A stretch of DNA of 64,000 nt, taken from contig NZ_JAUQYP010000001.1 of assembly GCF_030586465.1 (NCBI RefSeq), positions 124,001 through 188,000 on the forward strand, given 5' to 3'. The stretch comes from Actinotalea lenta. Lineage in GTDB: Bacteria > Actinomycetota > Actinomycetes > Actinomycetales > Cellulomonadaceae. Made by a program: the position numbers and the translations under genes. A model generated the notes under the pieces. That model was not told the DNA's origin. It searched no databases and was given only the letters and a program-made list of their open reading frames with translations. Positions 19,587 through 31,937 of this stretch are shown here, piece after piece. Positions within the stretch are counted from its first letter, which is position 1; the number at the start of each line of letters is the position of its first letter.

Positions 19587-19985
19587 TCACCAGACGTAGG
19601 CGAGGACTTCCCCACCCACGCCCTTCGTGGCGGCCTGCCGGTCGGTGAGCAGCCCGGACGACGTGGACAGGATCGCCACGCCCAGGCCGCCCAGCACGCG
19701 CGGCAGATTGGTCGACTTGGCATACACGCGCAGTCCGGGCTTCGACACCCGGCGCACGCCCGCGAGCGAACGCTCGCGGCTCGGGCCGTACTTCAGGCTG
19801 ATGGTGAGCGTCTTGCCCACCGGCGCGTCCGCCACGCTCCAGCCGGCGATGTACCCCTCGGCCTTGAGGATCTCCGCGATGTTCCCCTTCAGCTTGGAGT
19901 AGGGCATCGACACGGAGTCGTGGTACGCCGAGTTCGCGTTACGCAGACGTGTGAGCATGTCTGCGATCGGGTCGGTCATGGTCAT
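19587..19985 (-). CDS. rpsH: 30S ribosomal protein S8
   Basis: Binds the central domain of 16S rRNA and, in E. coli, represses the spc operon by binding its mRNA. The 132-residue product starts [22 protein letters not shown] and ends [19 protein letters not shown] and GEVLAYVW. The ATG at 19983-19985 was chosen over a second one 6 nt downstream. No S8-binding mRNA mimic could be identified by eye near rplE. Confidence 0.97.
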   Translation of the reverse strand: MTMTDPIADMLTRLRNANSAYHDSVSMPYSKLKGNIAEILKAEGYIAGWSVADAPVGKTLTISLKYGPSRERSLAGVRRVSKPGLRVYAKSTNLPRVLGGLGVAILSTSSGLLTDRQAATKGVGGEVLAYVW

Positions 19986-20040
19986 CGGGCTCGTGCCCTT
20001 CCTCGCCGCGGTATCCCCCCAGGGACCAACGGCGTCGTTG

Positions 20041-20226
20041 TTACCAGCTGCTCTTGGTGACGCCGGGCAGCTCGCCGCGGTGCGCCATCTCGCGCACACA
20101 GATGCGGCAGAGCCCGAACTTGCGGTACACGGCGCGCGGACGACCGCAACGCTGGCACCTGCTGTAGGAGCGGACGCCGAACTTCTGCTTGCCGGCCGCC
20201 TTGTTGATGAGCGCAGTCTTGGCCAT
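20041..20226 (-). CDS. rpsZ: 30S ribosomal protein S14, zinc type (type Z)
   Basis: A 61-residue S14 of the short zinc form with Cys24, Cys27, Cys40 and Cys43 (SRCQRCGRP and GLCRICVRE). It assembles in the small-subunit head. A zinc-free longer paralogue, if any, would be elsewhere. It is 1 bp after rplE and 55 bp before rpsH. Confidence 0.97.
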   Translation of the reverse strand: MAKTALINKAAGKQKFGVRSYSRCQRCGRPRAVYRKFGLCRICVREMAHRGELPGVTKSSW

Positions 20227-20227
20227 C

Positions 20228-20797
20228 TCAGTCCTCCTTGAAGGGGAAGCCCAGCCTGCGCAGCAGCGAGCGGCCCTCGTCGTCGGTGGTCGCCGAGGTG
20301 ACGACGGTGATGTCCATCCCGCGCACCCGGTCGGTCTTGTCGGGGTCGATCTCGTGGAACATCAGCTGCTCGTTCAGGCCGAACGTGTAGTTCCCGCGGC
20401 CGTCGAACTGCTTGGCCGACAGTCCCCGGAAGTCCCGGATCCGGGGCAGCGCGAGCGAGATCAACCGGTCGCAGAACTCCCACATCCGGTCGCCACGCAG
20501 CGTGACGTGCGCACCGATCGGCATGCCCTCGCGCAGCTTGAACTGGGCGATCGACTTTCGGGCCTTGGTCACCTGGGGCTTCTGGCCCGTGATCGCCGCG
20601 AGGTCGCGCACGGCCCCGTCGATGAGCTTGGAGTCCTTGGCGGCCTCCCCCACACCCATGTTGACCACGATCTTGACGAGCGTGGGGGTCTGGTTGACGT
20701 TGGCGTACCCGAACTCCTCGCGCAGCGCCGGAGCGATCTCGCCGGAGTAGCGGGCCTTGAGCCGGGGAGCCGGAGCGGTGTCGGTCGTGGTGCTCAT
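20228..20797 (-). CDS. rplE: 50S ribosomal protein L5
   Basis: 5S rRNA-binding protein that also touches P-site tRNA. The 189-residue product has [47 protein letters not shown], and [29 protein letters not shown]. The ATG shares one base with the rplX stop (TGATG). The C-terminus ([16 protein letters not shown]) is canonical. Confidence 0.98.
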   Translation of the reverse strand: MSTTTDTAPAPRLKARYSGEIAPALREEFGYANVNQTPTLVKIVVNMGVGEAAKDSKLIDGAVRDLAAITGQKPQVTKARKSIAQFKLREGMPIGAHVTLRGDRMWEFCDRLISLALPRIRDFRGLSAKQFDGRGNYTFGLNEQLMFHEIDPDKTDRVRGMDITVVTSATTDDEGRSLLRRLGFPFKED

Positions 20798-21138
20798 CAG
20801 ATGTCCTTACCGGAGCGCTTGGCGACGCGGACCCGCACGGTCCGCATGCGACCGTCGCGCTCGATCTCCTCGGTGCGGTACCCGACCCGGGTGCCCTTCT
20901 TCGTCTCCGGGTCGACCACCATGACGTTGCTGACGTGGACCGGTGCCTCGACGGTCTCGATGCCCCCGGTCTGCGTGCCGCGGTTGGACTGACCGGCCTT
21001 GACGTGCCTGGTCACCCGCTGCACGCCCTCGACGACCACGCGGTCGCTGTCCGTGAGGACCTCGAGCACCCGCCCGGTCTTGCCCTTGTCGCGGCCGGCG
21101 ATGACGACGACCTGGTCGCCCTTCTTGATCTTCGCCAT
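20797..21138 (-). CDS. rplX: 50S ribosomal protein L24
   Basis: Early assembly initiator near the tunnel exit. The 113-residue product begins [24 protein letters not shown], the KOW motif, and continues with [19 protein letters not shown]. It ends with a short basic tail. It lies 2 bp after rplN. Confidence 0.97.
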   Translation of the reverse strand: MAKIKKGDQVVVIAGRDKGKTGRVLEVLTDSDRVVVEGVQRVTRHVKAGQSNRGTQTGGIETVEAPVHVSNVMVVDPETKKGTRVGYRTEEIERDGRMRTVRVRVAKRSGKDI

Positions 21139-21140
21139 GG

Positions 21141-21509
21141 TCAGAGCACCTCCGGCGCCAGCGAGATGATCTTCATGAACTTCTTGTCGCGCAGCTCTCG
21201 GCCCACCGGGCCGAAGATGCGGGTGCCGCGCGGCTCACCGTCGTTCCGAAGGATCACTGCGGCGTTCTCGTCGAACTTGATGTACGAGCCGTCCGGCCGG
21301 CGGCGCTCCTTGGTGGTGCGCACGACCACGGCCTTGACCACGTCGCCCCGCTTGACGTTGCCGCCGGGGATCGCGTCCTTGACCGTCGCGACGATCACGT
21401 CGCCGATACCGGCGTAGCGGCGGCCCGAGCCGCCGAGCACACGGATGCAGAGGATCTGCTTGGCACCCGTGTTGTCGGCGACCTTGAGTCGCGACTCCTG
21501 CTGGATCAT
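21141..21509 (-). CDS. rplN: 50S ribosomal protein L14
   Basis: Interface protein next to helix 95. The 122-residue product starts [28 protein letters not shown] and has [27 protein letters not shown] and [16 protein letters not shown]. Length and sequence are standard; it is 70 bp after rpsQ. Confidence 0.98.
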   Translation of the reverse strand: MIQQESRLKVADNTGAKQILCIRVLGGSGRRYAGIGDVIVATVKDAIPGGNVKRGDVVKAVVVRTTKERRRPDGSYIKFDENAAVILRNDGEPRGTRIFGPVGRELRDKKFMKIISLAPEVL

Positions 21510-21579
21510 TGCTTCTGCTCCTGTTGTCTGCCGGTTCTCGCCGCGTGGGCCGCGAGCCTTGCCGAACGGATGGGGTGGG

Positions 21580-21858
21580 CTACTTGGCCTTCTCGATGAT
21601 CTCCACCACGCGCCAGCGCTTGGTCGCCGACAGCGGGCGGGTCTCCATGATCAGGACGAGGTCGCCCGACCCGGCCGCGTTGGCCTCGTCGTGCGCCTTC
21701 ACCTTGCTGGTCCGGCGCATGACCTTGCCGTAGAGCGGGTGCTTGACCCGGTCCTCGACCTCGACCACGACCGTCTTGTCCATCTTGTCGCTGACCACGT
21801 AGCCCCGCCGCGTCTTGCGGTACGGGCGGTGCTCAGCGGCCACCTTCTCTGCGCTCAT
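21580..21858 (-). CDS. rpsQ: 30S ribosomal protein S17
   Basis: 16S rRNA-binding primary assembly protein. The 92-residue product has [42 protein letters not shown], and [16 protein letters not shown]. The ATG at 21856-21858 has GAGAGG at good spacing. A GTG at 21874-21876 would overlap the rpmC stop as GTGA and add six residues (MSERST); it has no ribosome binding site, so I rank it second. Confidence 0.96.
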   Translation of the reverse strand: MSAEKVAAEHRPYRKTRRGYVVSDKMDKTVVVEVEDRVKHPLYGKVMRRTSKVKAHDEANAAGSGDLVLIMETRPLSATKRWRVVEIIEKAK

Positions 21859-21872
21859 CGTTGACCTCTCGC

Positions 21873-22115
21873 TCACTGCGCGCTCGAGCCGGGCGCGGTG
21901 CGGATGCCGAGCTCGCGCTCGCGCAGGATCGTGTAGATCCGCGCGATGTCGCGCCGGACGGCCTTGAGGCGCCCGTGGCTCTCCAGCTGGCCGGTGGCCG
22001 ACTGGAACCGGAGGTTGAACAGCTCCTCCTTGGCCTTCTTCAGCTCCGCGACGAGGGTGTCCTCGTCCATGGCGTCCAGCTCCGAGGGAGCCAGCGCCTT
22101 CGTCCCGATTGCCAT
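21873..22115 (-). CDS. rpmC: 50S ribosomal protein L29
   Basis: Tunnel-exit helical hairpin protein. The 80-residue product has [48 protein letters not shown], the full L29 core. Its ATG shares one base with the rplP stop. Confidence 0.97.
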   Translation of the reverse strand: MAIGTKALAPSELDAMDEDTLVAELKKAKEELFNLRFQSATGQLESHGRLKAVRRDIARIYTILRERELGIRTAPGSSAQ

Positions 22116-22534
22116 CAGTTGCCACCACCCTCGCGGACCACGAACCGGCACTTCATCGGGAGCTTGTGCATCGCGCGGCGCATCGCCTCGCGTGCCAGGG
22201 GCTCCGGGACACCGGCCAGCTCGAACATGACACGGCCCGGCTTGACGTTCGCGACCCACCACTCGGGCGAGCCCTTGCCGGAACCCATCCGGGTCTCCGC
22301 CGGCTTCTTGGTCAGCGGCCGGTCGGGGTAGATGTTGATCCAGACCTTCCCGCCACGCTTGACGTGACGGGTCATCGCGATACGAGCAGCCTCGATCTGG
22401 CGGTTCGTGACGTAGGCCGGCTCGAGCGCCTGGATGCCGAAGTCGCCGAACGCGATCGTGGTGCCACCCTTGGCCATGCCGGAGCGCTTCGGGTGGTGCT
22501 GCTTGCGGTGCTTGAGCCTGCGTGGGATCAGCAT
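22115..22534 (-). CDS. rplP: 50S ribosomal protein L16
   Basis: Helps position A-site tRNA. The 139-residue product starts [24 protein letters not shown] and has [45 protein letters not shown], the family core. Usual length; 3 bp after rpsC. Confidence 0.98.
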   Translation of the reverse strand: MLIPRRLKHRKQHHPKRSGMAKGGTTIAFGDFGIQALEPAYVTNRQIEAARIAMTRHVKRGGKVWINIYPDRPLTKKPAETRMGSGKGSPEWWVANVKPGRVMFELAGVPEPLAREAMRRAMHKLPMKCRFVVREGGGN

Positions 22535-22537
22535 GAC

Positions 22538-23347
22538 TCAGGCCTCCGTTCCGGACTCGGTGGACGCCGGAGCGTCGGCCGCGGGCGCCTGCTCGGCCGG
22601 TGCCGAGGCGGCGGCCGGGGCCTCACGGCGCGGACGGCGGTCGCCACGGTCTCCGCGCGGGCCGCGCGAGCGGGGTGCCGCGGAGGCCTGCTCGCGCGCG
22701 AACTCGCGCTCGGTCATGTCGCCCTTGTAGATCCAGACCTTCACGCCGATCTGGCCGAAGGTGGTCTTGGCCTCGTAGAGACCGAAGTCGATGTTCGCGC
22801 GCAGGGTGTGCAGCGGCACCCGCCCCTCGCGGTAGAACTCCGACCGGCTCATCTCGGCGCCGCCCAGGCGGCCCGAGCACTGCACCCGGACGCCCTTGGC
22901 GCCGGCGCGCTGCGCGGACTGCATTCCCTTGCGCATGGCGCGACGGAACGAGACGCGGCTGGCGAGCTGCTCCGCGATGCCCTGGGCGACCAGCTGCGCC
23001 TCGAGCTCGGCGTTCTTGACCTCGAGGATGTTCAGCTGGACCTGCTTGCCGGTGAGCTTCTCCAGCTCACCGCGGATCCGGTCCGCCTCGGCGCCGCGGC
23101 GGCCGATGACGATGCCGGGGCGCGCGGTGTGGATGTCGACGCGGACCCGGTCGCGGGTGCGCTCGATCTCCACCTTCGCGATGCCGGCACGCTCGAGACC
23201 CGTGCCCATCAGCTTGCGGATCGCGACGTCCTCACGGACGTAGTCGCGGTACCTCTGCCCCGGACGGGTGCTGTCGGCGAACCAGCGCGACCGGTGGTCG
23301 GTGGTGATGCCGAGGCGGTACCCGTGCGGGTTGACCTTCTGTCCCAC
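22538..23347 (-). CDS. rpsC: 30S ribosomal protein S3
   Basis: mRNA-entry protein with an N-terminal KH domain ([36 protein letters not shown]) and a C-terminal domain ([31 protein letters not shown]). About 50 residues at the end are Arg/Gly then Ala/Pro rich, a low-complexity tail common in actinobacterial S3; total 269 residues against 233 in E. coli. Its start shares one base with the rplV stop. Confidence 0.97.
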   Translation of the reverse strand: MGQKVNPHGYRLGITTDHRSRWFADSTRPGQRYRDYVREDVAIRKLMGTGLERAGIAKVEIERTRDRVRVDIHTARPGIVIGRRGAEADRIRGELEKLTGKQVQLNILEVKNAELEAQLVAQGIAEQLASRVSFRRAMRKGMQSAQRAGAKGVRVQCSGRLGGAEMSRSEFYREGRVPLHTLRANIDFGLYEAKTTFGQIGVKVWIYKGDMTEREFAREQASAAPRSRGPRGDRGDRRPRREAPAAASAPAEQAPAADAPASTESGTEA

Positions 23348-23715
23348 TATCGGGTCCTCTCCTTCGTCGGGGCCGGCGCGACGACCACCGTGATGTGGCT
23401 CGTGCGCTTGAGGATGCGGGTGGCACGTCCCTGGGCCCGCGGGCGGAACCGCTTGAGCGACGGTCCCTCGTCCACGAACGCCTCGGAGACCACGAGCGAC
23501 GAGGCGTCGAACGCCTCGCCCGCGCGGTCCGCCTTGACCCGGGCGTTCGCGATGGCCGACTCGACCACCTTGCGCACCGTCTCACCCGCGGCCTGCGGGG
23601 CGAACCGCAGCGTCGCCACGGCCTCCTCGGCCTGCTTGCCACGGATGAGGTCCACGACGCGCCGGGCCTTCATGGGCGTGACACGGACGAACCGCGCCTG
23701 CGCCTTGGCTTCCAT
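23347..23715 (-). CDS. rplV: 50S ribosomal protein L22
   Basis: Its beta-hairpin lines the peptide exit tunnel. The 122-residue product has [79 protein letters not shown]. The hairpin tip appears normal, with no insertion of the kind seen in macrolide-resistant strains. Confidence 0.97.
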   Translation of the reverse strand: MEAKAQARFVRVTPMKARRVVDLIRGKQAEEAVATLRFAPQAAGETVRKVVESAIANARVKADRAGEAFDASSLVVSEAFVDEGPSLKRFRPRAQGRATRILKRTSHITVVVAPAPTKERTR

Positions 23716-23751
23716 TGCTGTCCTGCTTTCTTCGTCGTCGATCGCGGGCCG

Positions 23752-24033
23752 TCAGCGACGGCGGCCCTTGCGGTCGTCCTTCTCGTGGCCGCGGAAGGTC
23801 CGCGTCGGGGCGAACTCGCCGAGCTTGTGGCCGACCATCGACTCGGTGACGAACACCGGGACGTGCTTGCGGCCGTCGTGCACGGCGAAGGTGTGACCCA
23901 GGAAGTCGGGGGTGATCATCGACCGGCGAGACCAGGTCTTGATGACCGTCTTGGAGCCCTTCTCGTTCTGAACGTCCACCTTCTTCTGCAGGTGGTCGTC
24001 GACGAAGGGGCCCTTCTTGAGGCTGCGCGGCAT
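23752..24033 (-). CDS. rpsS: 30S ribosomal protein S19
   Basis: Head protein paired with S13. The 93-residue product starts [20 protein letters not shown] and has [48 protein letters not shown]. The ATG at 24031-24033 follows rplB by 11 bp. Confidence 0.97.
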   Translation of the reverse strand: MPRSLKKGPFVDDHLQKKVDVQNEKGSKTVIKTWSRRSMITPDFLGHTFAVHDGRKHVPVFVTESMVGHKLGEFAPTRTFRGHEKDDRKGRRR

Positions 24034-24044
24034 CAGTGGACTCC

Positions 24045-24881
24045 TCAGCGCTTCTTGCCGGTGCGACGGCGACGGACGATGAGCTTGTCGCTCTCCTTGT
24101 GCGGGTGGCGCGTGCGACCCTCGGGCTGGCCCCACGGGCTGACCGGGTGCCGGCCGCCGGAGGTCCTGCCCTCACCACCACCGTGCGGGTGGTCCACCGG
24201 GTTCATGACGACACCGCGGACGGTCGGGCGCTTGCCCTTCCACCGCATGCGGCCGGCCTTGCCCCAGCTGATGTTGGACTGCTCGGCGTTGCCGACCTCA
24301 CCGACCGTGGCACGGCACCGGGCGTCGACGTTGCGGATCTCCCCGGAGGGCATCCGCAGCTGCGCGTACGGCCCGTCCTTGGCGACGAGCTGCACGCTCG
24401 CGCCCGCGGACCGGGCGATCTTCGCGCCGCCACCGGGCTTGAGCTCGATGGCGTGCACGACGGTGCCCGTGGGGATGTTGCGCAGCGGCAGGTTGTTGCC
24501 CGGCTTGATGTCGGCACCCGGGCCGTTCTCCACCGTGTCGCCCTGCGACAGCCGGCTCGGCGCGAGGATGTAGCGCTTCTCGCCGTCGGCGTAGTGCAGG
24601 AGCGCGATCCGGGCGGTCCGGTTCGGGTCGTACTCGATGTGCGCGACCTTGGCCGGCACGCCGTCCTTGTCGTGACGACGGAAGTCGATCACCCGGTAGG
24701 CGCGCTTGTGGCCACCGCCCTGGTGCCGGACGGTGATCCGGCCCGAGCTGTTGCGACCGCCGTTCTTCGGCAGCGGGCGAACCAGCGACTTCTCCGGGGT
24801 CGAGCGGGTGATCTCGGCGAAGTCGGCGACGCTGGAGCCGCGGCGACCCGGTGTCGTCGGCTTGTACTTGCGGATTCCCAT
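24045..24881 (-). CDS. rplB: 50S ribosomal protein L2
   Basis: Largest L-protein near the peptidyl-transferase centre. The 278-residue product has [35 protein letters not shown], and [19 protein letters not shown], including the conserved histidine implicated in peptidyl transfer, then [19 protein letters not shown]. Start ATG at 24879-24881; frame upstream has no homology. Confidence 0.98.
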   Translation of the reverse strand: MGIRKYKPTTPGRRGSSVADFAEITRSTPEKSLVRPLPKNGGRNSSGRITVRHQGGGHKRAYRVIDFRRHDKDGVPAKVAHIEYDPNRTARIALLHYADGEKRYILAPSRLSQGDTVENGPGADIKPGNNLPLRNIPTGTVVHAIELKPGGGAKIARSAGASVQLVAKDGPYAQLRMPSGEIRNVDARCRATVGEVGNAEQSNISWGKAGRMRWKGKRPTVRGVVMNPVDHPHGGGEGRTSGGRHPVSPWGQPEGRTRHPHKESDKLIVRRRRTGKKR

Positions 24882-24912
24882 GCTTGCGTCCTTGATCTGT
24901 GCAGGCCCGGCC

Positions 24913-25215
24913 TCAGCCGACCGGTCCGCCGAAGATGTCGATGGTGCCCTCGCGCAGGGTGACGACCGCACGCTTGGTGTCCTTGCGCTTGCCGAGCCCG
25001 TTGCGGGTGCGGCGCACCTTGCCCTTGCGGTTGATCGTGTTGACCGAGGCGACCTTCACGCCGAACACCTGCTCCACGGCGATCTTGATCTCGGTCTTGT
25101 TGGCCTGCGGGTCGACCAGGAAGGTGTACTTCCCCTCGTCGAGCAGGCCGTAGCTCTTCTCGGAGACCACCGGCGCGACGAGCACGTCGCGGGGGTCCTT
25201 GTTCAGCGCGGTCAC
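24913..25215 (-). CDS. rplW: 50S ribosomal protein L23
   Basis: Docking site at the tunnel exit for trigger factor and SRP. The 100-residue product has [54 protein letters not shown] start overlaps the rplD stop as GTGA. Confidence 0.97.
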   Translation of the reverse strand: MTALNKDPRDVLVAPVVSEKSYGLLDEGKYTFLVDPQANKTEIKIAVEQVFGVKVASVNTINRKGKVRRTRNGLGKRKDTKRAVVTLREGTIDIFGGPVG

Positions 25216-25907
25216 TTGCTCTCCTCCGCCTCGAGCTCGGCGGCCTCGGTGGACGTCGCCACGGCCTTGGCACCACGCCCGGTGGGCCGGGTCAAGAAGG
25301 CCTCGAGCGCCGCGCTGGTGAACACGACGTCGTCGCTGACCAGCACGTCGTACGTGTTGAGCTGGTCAGCCGTGAGCAGGTGCACCCGGCCGACGTTGCG
25401 CAGCGACTTCCACGACGCCTCGTCGGCGCGGTCCAGGACCACGAGGACGTTGCGGCGCGGGGTCAGCGTGTCCAGCACCGCCAGTGCGTCCTTGGTCGAG
25501 GGCGTGTCCTGCACGAACCCGGCGACCACGTGCACGCGCCCGGCGCGCGCCCGGTCGGACAGCGCCCCGCGCAGCGCAGCGGCCTTCATCTTCTTGGGCG
25601 TGCGCTGGCTGTAGTCGCGCGGCTGCGGCCCGTGCACCGTGCCACCACCGGCGAACTGCGGCGCGCGGGTCGAGCCCTGGCGCGCCCGTCCGGTGCCCTT
25701 CTGGCGGTACGGCTTCTTGCCACCACCGGACACCATGCCGCGGGTCTTCGTCGCGTGCGTACCCTGCCGGGCCGCCGCGAGCTGGGCCACCACGACCTGG
25801 TGGATCAGCGGGACGTTGGTCTGGACGTCGAAGACGTCGGCCGGGAGCTCGGCGGTCCCGGACTTCTTGCCCGTGGCGTCCGTGACGTCGACGGTCAGCG
25901 TGGTCAT
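25212..25907 (-). CDS. rplD: 50S ribosomal protein L4
   Basis: Tunnel-constriction protein; in E. coli also the repressor of the S10 operon. The 231-residue product has the loop [43 protein letters not shown] and the globular [18 protein letters not shown] part. The C-terminus has a short acidic tail. No E. coli-type S10 leader was recognised by eye. Confidence 0.97.
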   Translation of the reverse strand: MTTLTVDVTDATGKKSGTAELPADVFDVQTNVPLIHQVVVAQLAAARQGTHATKTRGMVSGGGKKPYRQKGTGRARQGSTRAPQFAGGGTVHGPQPRDYSQRTPKKMKAAALRGALSDRARAGRVHVVAGFVQDTPSTKDALAVLDTLTPRRNVLVVLDRADEASWKSLRNVGRVHLLTADQLNTYDVLVSDDVVFTSAALEAFLTRPTGRGAKAVATSTEAAELEAEESK

Positions 25908-25908
25908 C

Positions 25909-26565
25909 TCACGCCCCCTTCGCAGCGGTGCGCACCAGCACGAGCCCGCCCTTGGGGCCGGGGACGGCGCCCTTGACGAGCACCAGGCCCTTCTCGGCGT
26001 CGACGGCGTGCACGGTGAGGTTCTGGGTGGTCTGGCGCACGTGGCCCATCCGGCCGGCCATCCGCAGGCCCTTGAAGACCCGCGACGGCGTCGACGCGCC
26101 ACCGATCGAGCCGGGCTTGCGGTGGTTGCGGTGCGCGCCGTGCGAGGCGCCGACGCCGGAGAAGCCGTGACGCTTCATCACACCGGCGGTGCCCTTGCCC
26201 TTGGTGGTGCCGACGACGTCGACCACCTGACCGGCGCTGAACGCCTCGGCGGTCAGCTCCTGGCCGGCGGTGTACTGCTCGGCGTCCGGGGTGCGCACCT
26301 CGACGAGGTGCCGGCGCGGCGTCACGCCGGCCTTCTCGAAGTGGCCCTTGAGCGGCTGCGAGACCTTGCGCGGGTCGATCGCGCCGTAGCCGAGCTGCAC
26401 GGCCGCATAGCCGTCGGTCTGTGCGTCGCGCACCTGCGTGACGACGTTGGTCCCGACCTGGACGACCGTGACCGGCACGAGCCGGCCGGCCTCGTCCCAG
26501 ACCTGGGTCATGCCGAGCTTCGTGCCCAGCAGCGCCGTGATCGGCGTGGTGGAAGTCGTGGTCAT
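25909..26565 (-). CDS. rplC: 50S ribosomal protein L3
   Basis: Core assembly protein reaching the peptidyl-transferase centre. The 218-residue product has [59 protein letters not shown] and [13 protein letters not shown]. The usual length; one base separates its stop from the rplD start, and rpsJ ends 13 bp upstream. Confidence 0.98.
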   Translation of the reverse strand: MTTTSTTPITALLGTKLGMTQVWDEAGRLVPVTVVQVGTNVVTQVRDAQTDGYAAVQLGYGAIDPRKVSQPLKGHFEKAGVTPRRHLVEVRTPDAEQYTAGQELTAEAFSAGQVVDVVGTTKGKGTAGVMKRHGFSGVGASHGAHRNHRKPGSIGGASTPSRVFKGLRMAGRMGHVRQTTQNLTVHAVDAEKGLVLVKGAVPGPKGGLVLVRTAAKGA

Positions 26566-26578
26566 CGTGATCTCCCGC

Positions 26579-26887
26579 TCAGAGCTTGATCTCGATGTTC
26601 ACGTCCGCCGGCAGGTCGAGACGCATGAGCGAGTCGACGGCCTTCGGCGTGGGATCGATGATGTCGATGAGGCGCTTGTGGGTGCGCATCTCGAAGTGCT
26701 CGCGGCTGTCCTTGTACTTGTGCGGCGACCGGATGACGCAGAACACGTTCTTCTCCGTCGGCAGCGGCACCGGGCCCACGACCGTCGCGCCGGCACGGGT
26801 CACGGTGTCGACGATCTTGCGCGCCGAGCTGTCGATGACCTCGTGGTCGTAGGACTTGAGCCGGATGCGGATCTTCTGTCCCGCCAT
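26579..26887 (-). CDS. rpsJ: 30S ribosomal protein S10
   Basis: Head protein and, with NusB, an antitermination factor. The 102-residue product is [34 protein letters not shown] to [12 protein letters not shown], fully canonical. The ATG is at 26885-26887; longer upstream frames are unsupported. First gene of the S10 operon, which runs on into spc genes without a clear break until rplO. Confidence 0.98.
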   Translation of the reverse strand: MAGQKIRIRLKSYDHEVIDSSARKIVDTVTRAGATVVGPVPLPTEKNVFCVIRSPHKYKDSREHFEMRTHKRLIDIIDPTPKAVDSLMRLDLPADVNIEIKL

Positions 26888-26925
26888 GGCGTCGTCTGAC
26901 TCTCTCTCTCGTACCGCTGGAACCC

Positions 26926-26948
26926 GACCCCCGCACTCGGGCGTGTCG
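26926..26948 (-). promoter_or_regulatory. 23-nt element shared by rpsJ and rpsL leaders
   Basis: On the minus strand the element starts CGACACGCCCG and ends TGCGGGGGTC. It matches 31651-31673 upstream of rpsL at 22 of 23 positions. The single difference (A here, G there) falls in the loop of a small CCCG/CGGG hairpin, so RNA structure would be preserved. It lies 39 nt before the rpsJ start. It could be an autoregulatory RNA element or a promoter element. Confidence 0.6.
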
Positions 26949-27133
26949 CTCCGGGCGACGCACCTCTGCGCTGCGCACCACCGGTGCGAGGTCGTTGGAT
27001 GCTGAGCGAGCCGGTGCACCCGCACGAGGCGGGGCTCCATGGCCCACAAGCTGTGTCCCGGGCCGCGCTCCGCGCCCTGCTCCGGATCCTTCCCGGGCAG
27101 TTCGCGGCGCACCCGGCGCCGGGCAACCTGAAC

Positions 27134-27164
27134 AGTGTGCCAGACACCGACCGCTTCTGACCAA
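27134..27164 (-). promoter_or_regulatory. weak promoter candidate for S10 operon
   Basis: Minus-strand TTGGTC (27164-27159), a 19-bp spacer and CACACT (27139-27134). The spacing is long, so the call is tentative; it would give a leader near 240 nt. Confidence 0.28.
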
Positions 27165-27240
27165 TCCGCGTCCGCACCCGTCCTGGACGGGCGCCGGTCC
27201 CGGACCGGCCGCCAGCGGTCAGCGCCGGCGGACGGCAGAG

Positions 27241-27271
27241 CGAGGGCCCGGGCTCACCGCCCGGGCCCTCG
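27241..27271 (-). terminator. strong terminator after tuf
   Basis: Perfect 13-bp inverted repeat (27241-27253 with 27259-27271, arm CGAGGGCCCGGGC) and 5-nt loop, 7 bp past the tuf stop. It ends the rpsL-rpsG-fusA-tuf message and insulates the S10 promoter region. Confidence 0.8.
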
Positions 27272-27277
27272 CCCGGC

Positions 27278-28468
27278 TCACTTGAGGATCTTGGTGACTC
27301 GACCCGAGCCGACGGTCCGGCCACCCTCACGGATGGCGAAGCCGAGGCCCTCCTCCATGGCGATCGGCTGGATGAGCTCGACCGTCATCTCGGTGTTGTC
27401 GCCGGGCATGACCATCTCGGTGCCCTCGGGCAGCGTGATGACGCCGGTGACGTCGGTCGTCCGGAAGTAGAACTGCGGACGGTAGTTCGAGTAGAACGGG
27501 TTGTGCCGGCCGCCCTCGTCCTTGGCCAGGACGTAGACCTGGGCCTCGAAGTTGGTGTGCGGGGTGATGGTGCCCGGCTTGGCGACGACCTGACCGCGCT
27601 CCACCTCCTCGCGCTTGATGCCGCGCAGCAGCAGCCCGCAGTTCTCGCCGGCCCACGCCTCGTCCATCGACTTGTGGAACATCTCGATGCCGGTGACCGT
27701 GGTCTTCTGCGGCTCGCGGATGCCGAGGATCTCGACCTCCGAGTTGATCGGAAGCTTCCCGCGGTCGACCTTGCCGGTGACCACGGTGCCGCGGCCGGTG
27801 ATGGTGAAGACGTCCTCGATCGGCATGAGGAACGGCTTGTCCATGTCGCGGACCGGGTCCGGGATGGAGTTGTCGACCGCGTCGAGCAGCTCCTCGACGG
27901 ACTTGGTCCACTCCGGGTCGCCCTCGAGCGCCTTGAGGCCGGACACCCGGATCACGGGGGCGTTGTCACCGTCGAAGCCCTGCGAGGACAGCAGCTCGCG
28001 GACCTCCATCTCGACGAGCTCGAGGATCTCCTCGTCGTCGACCATGTCGGCCTTGTTCAGCGCGACCAGCAGGTAGGGCACGCCCACCTGGCGGGCGAGC
28101 AGCACGTGCTCACGCGTCTGGGCCATGGGGCCGTCGGTCGCCGCGACCACGAGGATCGCGCCGTCCATCTGCGCCGCACCGGTGATCATGTTCTTGATGT
28201 AGTCGGCGTGACCGGGCGCGTCGACGTGCGCGTAGTGCCGCTTGTCGGTCTCGTACTCGACGTGCGCGATGTTGATCGTGATACCGCGCTGCTTCTCCTC
28301 CGGCGCCTTGTCGATCTCGTCGAACGGCGTGAAGGGGTTCAGGTCCGGGTACTTGTCGTGCAGCACCTTCGAGATCGCAGCGGTCAACGTCGTCTTGCCG
28401 TGGTCGACGTGACCGATGGTCCCGATGTTCACGTGCGGCTTGGTCCGCTCGAACTTGGCCTTCGCCAC
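27278..28468 (-). CDS. tuf: elongation factor Tu
   Basis: GTPase that brings aminoacyl-tRNA to the ribosome. The 396-residue protein has P-loop GHVDHGKT (19-26), [36 protein letters not shown], domain 2 ([13 protein letters not shown]) and domain 3 ([19 protein letters not shown]). No change stands out at kirromycin-contact regions by eye. Last gene of the str operon, 113 bp after fusA. Confidence 0.99.
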   Translation of the reverse strand: MAKAKFERTKPHVNIGTIGHVDHGKTTLTAAISKVLHDKYPDLNPFTPFDEIDKAPEEKQRGITINIAHVEYETDKRHYAHVDAPGHADYIKNMITGAAQMDGAILVVAATDGPMAQTREHVLLARQVGVPYLLVALNKADMVDDEEILELVEMEVRELLSSQGFDGDNAPVIRVSGLKALEGDPEWTKSVEELLDAVDNSIPDPVRDMDKPFLMPIEDVFTITGRGTVVTGKVDRGKLPINSEVEILGIREPQKTTVTGIEMFHKSMDEAWAGENCGLLLRGIKREEVERGQVVAKPGTITPHTNFEAQVYVLAKDEGGRHNPFYSNYRPQFYFRTTDVTGVITLPEGTEMVMPGDNTEMTVELIQPIAMEEGLGFAIREGGRTVGSGRVTKILK

Positions 28469-28581
28469 TGTTGTCCTCCTCGGACTGGGTAGTTGTGCCG
28501 AACGGTGCAGGTGCCCTTCGACGCCTGCGGGGCGTTGCGGTCGCTACAGGTTGATGGGTTGGGTGTGATCGACCTGTGGGA

Positions 28582-30684
<2,103 letters not shown>

Positions 30685-30718
30685 GGTGTGGGGCCCTTCC
30701 TGGGTCAACCCGCCGGAC

Positions 30719-31188
30719 TTACCAGCGGTAGTGCGCGAACGCCTTGTTCGACTCGGCCATCTTGTGCATGTCCTCGCGGCGCTTGACCGCAGCGCCCAGG
30801 CCGTTGGAGGCGTCGAGGATCTCGTTCATGAGCCGCTCGGTCATGGTCTTCTCGCGACGGGCGCGGGAGAAGTCCACCAGCCAGCGCAGCGCGAGCGTGG
30901 TCTGCCGGGAGGCGCGAACCTCGACCGGGACCTGGTACGTCGCACCGCCGACTCGGCGGGAGCGGACCTCGAGGGACGGCCGGACGTTGTCCAGCGCACG
31001 CTTGAGGATCGTCACCGGGTCCTGACCGGTCTTCTCCCGCGCACCCTCGAGGGCGCCGTACACGGTCGCCTCCGCCACGGACTTCTTGCCGTCCAGCAGC
31101 ACCTTGTTGATGAGCTGGGTGACGAGCGGCGACCCGTACACCGGGTCGATGATGAGCGGCCGCTTCGGGGCCGGGCCCTTGCGAGGCA

Positions 31189-31189
<1 letters not shown>
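30719..31189 (-). CDS. rpsG: 30S ribosomal protein S7
   Basis: Primary binding protein of the head and mRNA-exit channel. The 156-residue product starts [37 protein letters not shown] and has [17 protein letters not shown] and [19 protein letters not shown]. The ATG shares one base with the rpsL stop. Confidence 0.98.
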
Positions 31190-31563
<374 letters not shown>

Positions 31564-31650
31564 TACGTCTCCGTCTTCTTGGCTGTCATGACCGGTGGCC
31601 CGGCCTGGTCCGAGGATTCCCGGACCTGTGGTCGGCTATACCCGCTCCCT

Positions 31651-31673
31651 GACCCCCGCACCCGGGCGTGTCG
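31651..31673 (-). promoter_or_regulatory. 23-nt element shared by rpsL and rpsJ leaders
   Basis: Minus-strand copy begins CGACACGCCCG and ends TGCGGGGGTC; see the twin at 26926-26948. It lies 88 nt before the rpsL start and, by the proposed promoter, inside the transcript. Confidence 0.6.
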
Positions 31674-31834
31674 GGCCACCTGAGCGCGGCGCCGTCCACC
31701 GGAATTCCGGGGCGGTGGGCCGCGCGGTGGTGGATCGACCACCCGGCACCGTCCCGACGCCCGGTGGATCTGGCGATCCGGTGGCGCCGTGCCGATGCAC
31801 GCGCGAGGGCCCGACGACGCGGGCACAGGGACTC

Positions 31835-31863
31835 AAGATACCGGGTGCCCTCAGGACCGTCAA
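31835..31863 (-). promoter_or_regulatory. promoter of rpsL-rpsG-fusA-tuf
   Basis: Minus-strand TTGACG (31863-31858), exactly 17 bp, then TATCTT (31840-31835). This is among the best housekeeping-sigma matches in the window. Expected transcript start near 31828. Confidence 0.65.
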
Positions 31864-31896
31864 AGCGGGCCGGGCGCGGTCCGTGCCCGCGCACGG

Positions 31897-31932
31897 CGGA
31901 GGGGCCGCACCGGATCCGGTGCGACCCCTCCG
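31897..31932 (-). terminator. strong terminator after rpoC
   Basis: Inverted repeat 31897-31912 with 31917-31932, centred on the palindrome 31906-31923 (CGCACCGGATCCGGTGCG), with one C/A mismatch. It lies 5 bp past the rpoC stop. Confidence 0.8.
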
Positions 31933-31937
31933 CGACG

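Larger units (their letters stand above)
26888..27240 (-). other. rpsJ upstream leader region, no gene
   Basis: About 350 bp between rpsJ and the tuf terminator contain no plausible coding region. They hold the shared 23-nt element at 26926-26948, a weak promoter candidate near 27134-27164, and GC-rich segments that could form hairpins. It is most likely the S10-operon promoter and a leader of up to about 240 nt. Confidence 0.6.
31564..31896 (-). other. rpsL leader region, no gene
   Basis: About 330 bp with no plausible gene. It holds a good promoter at 31835-31863 and, if that is used, a 5' leader of about 265 nt. The 23-nt element shared with rpsJ lies at 31651-31673, followed downstream by TATAGC at about 31640-31635 that could be a second -10 box. 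Confidence 0.65.
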